Assembly: GCF_014805685.1 (NCBI RefSeq)
Contig: NC_060887.1
Span: 31,980,463-32,044,462, forward strand
Direction: 5' to 3'
Source of the DNA: Silurus meridionalis
Taxonomy: Eukaryota; Chordata; Actinopteri; Siluriformes; Siluridae
DNA: 64,000 nucleotides
The translations under genes were made by a program, and so were the position numbers. Position 1 is the first letter of the stretch. Every line of letters begins with the position of its first letter. Below the pieces are notes generated by a model, which was not told the origin of the DNA, did no database searches, and saw only the letters and a list, made by a program, of their open reading frames with translations. Shown piece by piece: positions 55,170-64,000 of the stretch.

Positions 55170-55328
55170 GCCTCAGGCTACCTGGCTGTTTTAGCTAAAG
55201 GTACTATAAGTGAGTGCTATTTAGCAGGTCAGAGCTTAGAGTTTCCTGCAGAAACACAGCAGAAACAGAATCAGCACTGCACAGATGCAGGAGAGGGAAT
55301 AAGTTCGACTCATCTGGAATAAGTGTAC

Positions 55329-55542
55329 CTGAACATGTCACCTAGGCCCTTCAGCACACCCTTCTTGGCTTTGTTCTTTTCCTTCTTTTCCTTCCCTCCT
55401 TTCTCCTTCCTCTGCTCGTCTCTGGGCCGTCCGCTGTTCACCTGGCCGTCCAGGAAAGCCGCTCCAGCCGGAAAGGCCACGTCATTCGCTGTGGAGACGG
55501 AGTCCCGGCCGGACCGCGAGCTTTCCTCCGTGTCCTCCTCCA
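55329..55542 (-). CDS. pard3: pard3 exon B: acidic/serine then lysine-rich linker
   Basis: Internal coding exon of 214 nt. It opens with EEDTEESSRSGRDSVSTA, nearly identical to mammalian PAR-3 directly after GMET, so exons A and B are consecutive. The middle (about residues 20-45 of the exon, with AFPAGAAFLDGQVNSGRP) has no counterpart that I recall in mammals and looks like a lineage-specific linker. It then becomes strongly basic (KEKKEKNKAKKG) and ends in VLKGLGDMF, a conserved PAR-3 signature. The acceptor is GTCGCAG|TGG and the donor AG|gtacac. The first two bases complete a Leu codon and the last two begin an Arg codon finished by exon C. The lysine-rich stretch could support membrane or nuclear contacts, but that is inference. 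Confidence 0.95.
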
Positions 55543-55815
55543 CTGCGACACCCAGACAAAGAAAGACAGAGAAACAAATTGTAAGATTGCAAGAGACTTA
55601 CGGGGGAAAAGATCAAATCGAGATGCGGCTCAGGGCTACACTGCTGACTGTTGGCACTGATACAAGAACAAACACTGCATTACTGCTTCTGGAGTCATGT
55701 GTAGTTGGAGGAGTCCATTATTAATGTACTGTCTAAATATAAACCAATTAATAACCTGACCTCACACTTCTATAAACATACACACAACTCCTTTTACCAT
55801 TGTTCGTCATATCAT

Positions 55816-55866
55816 AGTCACTTTGTGGATAAGAACATCTGCCAAATGCTATAACTGTAAATGTAC
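55816..55866 (+). repeat. SINE 3'-tail fragment
   Basis: TAGTCACTTTGTGGATAAGA followed by ACATCTGCCAAATGCTATAA matches the tail of the SINE at 56870-57062, in the opposite orientation. The tRNA-like head is absent. Confidence 0.6.
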
Positions 55867-55959
55867 ATGTACAAAGAAACATTCAGCACATAGGCACTGC
55901 TTTTATTGGGGCCATAACAGATGGCTGCTGATTGGTTATATATACATAGTGGTTCATAT

Positions 55960-56712
55960 TAGAGGTGTACAATATATATTTCATCTACGATAATATCGTA
56001 ATTGTTGTTTTAACAATGTGCGATTTGACATTATCGAGTACTGTATACTACAAAACCCAAACAAAACACACCTACAGAGTGCACACACACATTACGTGAT
56101 GAAGTCTGTGGATTAGACACGTGTGCGTGCGCATTTAGAGTTCAGTCGATTAAAATGCATTTAGAATGATCACAATTCAAGATGTAGAGGCAGAAAATGT
56201 GTACATTTATATCAGTTCCAAAGGTTCATCAATATCACACACAAAGTGCTGGGTTTTCTCTCTAAAAAAATCAGCTATTAAAATGTTATCATATTTTAAA
56301 ATGTATATTATTTATATTAGATTACAATATATTATAAAATACTGATTTCATAAGCTTGGTAACAGACAAAATGTCTTATTATTTGAATTGACTGATCTAA
56401 TGTAGGAATTCGACACGAAAGATGATGCACTTTTTATTTTTTTTTTTTTTTTTTAAGAAAACATGGCTTTATAAAAGTAAAAAAACTTATTTTTTTTAAA
56501 TGTAAACTTATTGAAAATGATTTATCTCAGTCACTGCTGTGAACTGACCACCACACAGAATATAAAAAATATCAAAAAGTTTAGGAGTCAGTTCTCCACG
56601 GTCGTCCTCAAGGTAGCAGCACAATAACACACTCAGCAAAATATCGTCATATTATTGTTATCGATAAATCCAAAAAGATCTAGATGTTTGTCGTCAATAT
56701 CGCATAACCCTA
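55960..56712. mobile_element. Non-autonomous hAT element with 8-bp target duplication
   Basis: It is flanked by GTTCATAT (55952-55959) and GTTCATGT (56713-56720), an 8-bp target-site duplication with one mismatch; 8-bp duplications are characteristic of hAT transposons. The ends are imperfect inverted repeats (TAGAGGTGTACAATAT and, reverse-complemented, TAGGGTTATGCGATAT). The 753-bp interior is AT-rich with no transposase-like open frame. Confidence 0.78.
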
Positions 56713-56869
56713 GTTCATGTATAGAATTATTCTCTAACTGCACATCCTGGTATTCAGACTTCACACTGCACACAATCATTTTACTATTCTGAATAATCTG
56801 TTAGATTATATAGGTATTTACTAATCTAGAAAATCCAGAAGACTGGTATGCAAAACAGACCTTTTGGCA

Positions 56870-57062
56870 AATTTACATTTACATTAGTGCCATTTGGCAA
56901 ACGCCCTTATCCGGAGTGACTTACAATTATCTCAGTCATTCAACTGAGCAGTTGAGGGTTCAGGGCCTTGCTCAAGGACCCAAAATTGGCATCTTATTGG
57001 TGGTAGGATTTAAACTCATGACCTTCTGATCAGAAGTCCAACATCTCAACCACCGCCCCCTT
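56870..57062 (-). repeat. tRNA-derived SINE
   Basis: On the minus strand the head has a degenerate pol III A box (GGCGGTGGTTGAGATGTTGG) and B box (GAGTTTAAATCC). It is followed by TTGAGCAAGGCCCTGAACCC and a tail GTAAGTCACTCCGGATAAGG then GCGTTTGCCAAATG. This arrangement is a common fish tRNA-SINE. The promoter boxes are mutated, so the copy is probably silent. Confidence 0.75.
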
Positions 57063-57989
57063 CCACTAAATCTTCACGATTTGAAACAGTCATTCTTGAA
57101 ATTCGAACACTAATCATAAAAAAGTGTATGTAGAGCAATACATACATCTGAAATGCATTAATTCATACAATTGTTACAGAGATGAAGTCACATGATGCTA
57201 TACTGCCCCCACTATATTTACGCTGGTATTGCAGCACATGGACATTGAGTTGTTCATTTACAAGGCAACACACAGGCAACAAGAAAGTATTTTCCATTCA
57301 TTACACAAACGCAACTTGAACAAAAGTGACAATCTGTTTCTTCTCTATTTGCCGACACTTCAACTGTAGTTGTCAGGTCAGAGAGTAAGAATGACTGGCT
57401 CTCTGGGCTCTTTAGGCAGAGCAACAGTCCTTTTACACTCATTACAGGGATGAAAGAAGCTTTGAATTAAGCTCTATATATTGAGCTCACCTTGTTCACA
57501 GATCAAAGTTAAGTAATGCGGCTTTATTTTATTAGAAAGGCAAAACCGCCCCAGCAATATGTCTCATAATACATTTCATTCCTGCACAGCTTAGCTATAC
57601 GTGTGTAACTGTACATCTGAAGTAGGACACTGAGTTGGTTTAAAGAGTAGTTCTTCAGTGGTAACTCATGTGACTGATTTCCAGCTTTCTGGACACAATT
57701 AAAAGAAGTGGTAATATGCAGGAGTCCACAGAGACGGGTTCTTTAAATACGCTTTCTTGCTAATATTCTGCTCTTTGTTTAACACAATTCTCTTTCATGG
57801 AGATTGCTTACATTTAAAAGCGTTTGTCTTTTACATTAATGCTTGCCATCTATCTAAACTTCCAGATCCAGTGTCAGTATAGTCTCTAAAATGACAACAG
57901 CAGCATTTCCTGACTACATGCTAAGTTTCTACTTCGGCTGCGTAGGGTTTGCTTATTCTATAACTAGCATTTATATTCTTTCCCAGCAA

Positions 57990-58210
57990 TGGTGCACATA
58001 AAATACCATTTTAATCACAATTAGAATGAAGCAAATGAGCTCATTTTCATTTCACCATCAGTCTGATTATAGCTGCAGTTTCTATGTAGGATGCCCTGCT
58101 GCATCTAATGTAATTAATCTGTCAGTAATTTTAAGTTTAAATCAACTCTAAATTGAGCAAAGGAGGGTGGGAGAGGAAATAAAAGCAGCTGCTAATTATG
58201 CTAAGTGCTT
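57990..58210. promoter_or_regulatory. Candidate intronic enhancer
   Basis: Unique block with AAGCAAATGAGCTCATTTTC, TGTAATTAATCTGTCAG (homeodomain core next to a TGTCAG Meis-type word) and GCTAATTATGC. Conservation is untested. Confidence 0.2.
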
Positions 58211-58649
58211 TAGCATAATGCTTAGCAGTGGTAGAGATCTTGAAATATCACATTGTACCTGATGTTCGACATGTGTGAATACCTTATTAATATCTACAAA
58301 AAGAAAGAGGGAAAGATTGCAAGCAGGCAGAAAAGCCAAGATGAGGAAACAAGGAGGCAGCCATGATTGTTGTATTTATTTTTTTTTGCTAGTTCACAAT
58401 GGAACAGGGACAAGGCTGCTATGTTCAATGTTGTTTTCTGCTTTCTTTCTTTGAAGTTTTCAGGATCGTCCTCGCCTTTCGCAGAGGAAAGTGAAAACTG
58501 GCCGTGAAATGCAATATGACAGGACTGGTGGGCAGAAATCTTTTCAGTCGTGCACTACTATTTTTTTCCCTTAAATCCTTTCAATTGTTCAGGAGATGAT
58601 AACACTAACAATGTTCAAGTTGATATCGCTTTTATCACTCGTTTCTTTC

Positions 58650-58840
58650 ATTTCCCGCATGTGTGTGAGCTTATCGCGCCGCTAAGTGCAAAGGCGGTGT
58701 AGCTACACGGATGAGCTGCATCTGGCAATTAAAATCGGGCTGTGAGATTAGAGGAGCGTGCTAATTTCTGCAGCTCCTAATGATGCCGTCTCAGATAACA
58801 CACAGGAGATGGTAATCGCTCAGGCCTCCTGGGGGCCCAG
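58650..58840. promoter_or_regulatory. Candidate intronic enhancer
   Basis: Repeat-free, GC-richer than its surroundings, with CTTATCGCGCCGCTAAGTG, GGCAATTAAAATCGG and GTGCTAATTTCTGCAGC. It ends at the GT microsatellite. Motif-based guess only. Confidence 0.2.
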
Positions 58841-58850
58841 ATGAGTGTAT

Positions 58851-58854
58851 CTGT

Positions 58855-58894
<40 letters not shown>
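58851..58894. repeat. (GT)n microsatellite
   Basis: About 20 GT units. Confidence 0.98.
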
Positions 58895-58896
<2 letters not shown>

Positions 58897-60846
58897 GCAA
58901 GCACTCATCCCGTCATTATCACACACCCACAAAAACTCAATCTGGTCTTGACGAAGATGGAACCGAAGCAGAAAGGAACAAAGAGCCGAAAAAAAAGAGA
59001 GAAACTGATGAGAGGTATAAATTGGACCCTTGATTTCACCAAAAACTGCTCATTAGCCTGACAAAGAGATGCAACACTGAAGTCAATGCGGCTTTAACAG
59101 ATCAATAGCAGTTCCATCAAAACAGCCATTGCAGCGAGTAAAGCAGACATTCAGCGCTTGCCATTTGAGTGGTAAATACATTTTTTTTTAAAAGACTTGA
59201 GTTTGAATAATTAAAAACTTTTCTGCTGTACAACAGAAAAGAAATGTTTTTGATGCCCCATCATTAGCCTCTTTACTTTGAGGTGTTCATTTCTTCCCTC
59301 CCAAGTCACAGATGGATTCATGAAATTGTCACGCTGCTTGAAACGCGACGCAAGTTTGCTATTTCAGAAGTGTAGAACAGAGAAAATCCCCAGCTCAAAT
59401 CTTCTCTTCTTCTTGGCAGGATATCAGCCGCTGACACATTTTTCCCCCAGATGACGTGGGATTTTATGTAAATAAAAGTCAGCGTGAAGAAAGAATGCCT
59501 GCCCTTATCAGTCAACTCTGACTATTAACCTCGGGGACAGACACAGGCAGGCTGCTTTTATCTAAATTGAAAAACGCGTTTGACTTATTTGAATATCAGG
59601 AAGGGAGAAATGCAATATACCTTTGTGGCAGAATCTATTGCCCTCATTTCTCTCAGGGAAAGATAAGGCAGTATTTAGTGGCATGCAGAAACAACATAGC
59701 AGAACAAAGCAGCTCAGGAAAATTATCCCACCCCCCCTATTTTTTTAAAAGTAATGTCCCAACCCTGTTGAATAGACGCTTTTAACGGAGAACAAGGAGG
59801 CTCCTGCGGCAAGCTGCTGTTATTACCTGGTCTGGCTTGTTTGACAGCTCGGTCTAGCCGCCAAAACACGACTGTGAGTAATGAAACACCAGATCACACA
59901 GACTTCAATGAAAAAAGGAGGACAAAGTGTTGCCGATGGCTGATTCAGGACCAGCAGTGCTGTTTCCCGCGCACGCACCCAGAACAAAGTCCTTTCGGGA
60001 CAAAAATTTATACCGGTATATAAAGATAAACGTTCAACAAGGACACTCATAATAGCTGAAATATATATAAAAAAGTCGGCTGCTCTATTCACTAAGGACT
60101 GCAAGGAGAAATGAAGGACAAACTGTTTCTGCCGGTAAACAGGACAAAGGATTCTCAATTGCTTCAAGTCTTAAAGCATTACGAGGAAGATAAGAATGAG
60201 GAGTCCCCAGTGAAGGGAAAACAGACAGCAGGGACGTCTCGGAGCTCGCACGGTCAGTGCTGATATGAATAGTAATATGGAAGTAAAGCAGATGCTGATT
60301 GGCTGTGGATTCAGTAAGGGGAAGCCTGACCTAGATAAAAATGGAGAAATTCCTCACACCACTGTACCAATTTACTTGTGGTGGCTACAGCACCAATCGT
60401 CATCAAGTGTTAACAGGTATCTAATATCATGCAGGGGAAGATCTAGAAAATTATTTATTGAGTGGCAAGGGAATTATGAGGGGTGGCAACACTGAAGTAA
60501 GCGTCCTTGCATGGTTCTTGTGGATTCAAGGAATGATATACATAATGAATGTATACACATTATGGGGCACAGATTTTTATATTACTCTTTATACGATGAA
60601 TAAAGGCGTGTGACTGACTTGACCTCAACCTGATTTCTGGATTGGTAAAACAAATTAAATGAGATGGTAAGGAACATTTAACTTCTTTAGTTCTGCACAA
60701 AACTGTATGACGAACAATACAATAATTATATATAGATACAAAGCCTCTATGTATCAATATTGGTTTATATTGGTTACAAAAACATAAAAAAACACAGAAA
60801 CCAAATGTAAATCAGCGTATCGACAGACACCGCCAAATACGGTGAT

Positions 60847-60860
60847 GTCACGTGACGTCA
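60847..60860. promoter_or_regulatory. Overlapping E-box palindrome and CRE
   Basis: GTCACGTGAC (60847-60856), a perfect palindromic E-box of the USF/TFE type, overlaps TGACGTCA (60853-60860), the full cAMP-response element. This is a strong pair of known binding sites inside intron A-B. No promoter was recognised next to it. Confidence 0.35.
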
Positions 60861-61358
60861 CTTGGCAAAAGTTCAGAAAATCCTGATCATTATTGCATGC
60901 GAAGATACCATTAAAATTAACTATAATAATGTACTTATATTGACATTTATACAAACGCTTCGATTGGTTAAAAGAGCCAGATAGAGTCATTTGTTTTTGT
61001 GGTCAGTGATCAGGCTGGTGAATGTTTTTGATATCACTAAACCGAAGCATTTGTTGAAAGTCGTTTGTTCGGACTACGCTTCTATAGAAAGATGAGATTT
61101 ATTGCCATAATTTACAGGTATATATATTTTTTATGTCATCACATTGGAGCGCCGCTGCTGTAAAGCAGTCGAGAAAACTGATTAAATTGATATTTTATAC
61201 ATTGCGTTACCAGTGCTGGGGCGCAGATGGGGCGGCAATGTTTTTTTCTTAGGGTGGAGGTTACCACCCCGTGCCACCCCGGTAGTTCGGCTCCTGATTT
61301 CATGGGACCGTTTTTTTTTTTAAAGGTAAAGAAATAAAATATGATTGAACCTGATCTA

Positions 61359-64000
<2,642 letters not shown>

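Larger units (their letters stand above)
27355..55328 (-). other. pard3: pard3 intron B-C, 28 kb
   Basis: Very long intron of 27,974 bp. Listed separately inside it are a hAT-like remnant (27980-28598), several microsatellites, a minus-strand RTE 3' fragment (33785-34078), Tc1/mariner remnants (37148-37430, 40962-41575, 43332-43510), the 1.65-kb trinucleotide array (46031-47690), a Tigger-like end (49582-49990), RTE copies and the 1,976-bp tandem duplication (51218-55169). The stretches 28680-33780, 34100-37140, 37450-40950, 41600-43300, 43520-45500 and 47700-48300 show only AT-rich unique or unrecognised sequence with scattered short homopolymers. No further PAR-3 exon is expected here, because B and C are adjacent in the mammalian protein. 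Confidence 0.85.

Overview
This is a vertebrate nuclear window, and almost certainly teleost. It is AT-rich, dominated by very long introns, and crowded with dinucleotide and tetranucleotide microsatellites, Tc1/mariner and hAT DNA transposons, tRNA-derived SINE fragments and an RTE-like LINE of the kind common in fish. Some repeats resemble ones common in catfishes and their relatives, but that placement is only a weak impression.

The only host gene I can support is an internal part of the cell-polarity scaffold gene pard3 (PAR-3), on the minus strand. Four consecutive coding exons are visible, read from high to low coordinate: A 61636-61394, B 55542-55329, C 27354-27226 and D 18987-18730. 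Their splice sites are canonical and their phases join exactly. Together they encode about 281 residues downstream of the PDZ domains: the aPKC-binding/phosphorylation segment (CR3), an acidic then lysine-rich linker, the conserved GLGDMFRFGKHRK block and the start of the C-terminal coiled-coil region. The upstream exons (N-terminal oligomerisation domain and PDZ domains) lie beyond the right edge. The remaining C-terminal exons lie beyond the left edge, because none is recognisable in bases 1-18729.

Layout from left to right: 1-18729, intron downstream of exon D, with microsatellites, two internally deleted Tc1-like elements near 6-7.3 kb (one inside a 22-bp outer inverted repeat) and a long imperfect hairpin at 9.3 kb; 18988-27225, intron with a decayed Tc1 fragment; 27355-55328, a 28-kb intron with hAT, Tc1, mariner and Tigger-like remnants, two RTE LINE copies, a 1.65-kb GGT/AGT-type repeat and a 1,976-bp tandem duplication; 55543-61393, intron with a complete non-autonomous hAT element and SINE pieces; 61637-64000, intron with little recognisable content.

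I found no previously undescribed gene system. The items most worth checking are the 1.98-kb tandem duplication, whose copies differ only by single-base homopolymer indels (likely an assembly artefact or a very recent event), the 9.3-kb hairpin, the nested inverted repeats around the 6-kb Tc1 element, the trinucleotide array that is open in several frames, and several unique blocks rich in homeodomain-type motifs that could be intronic enhancers.
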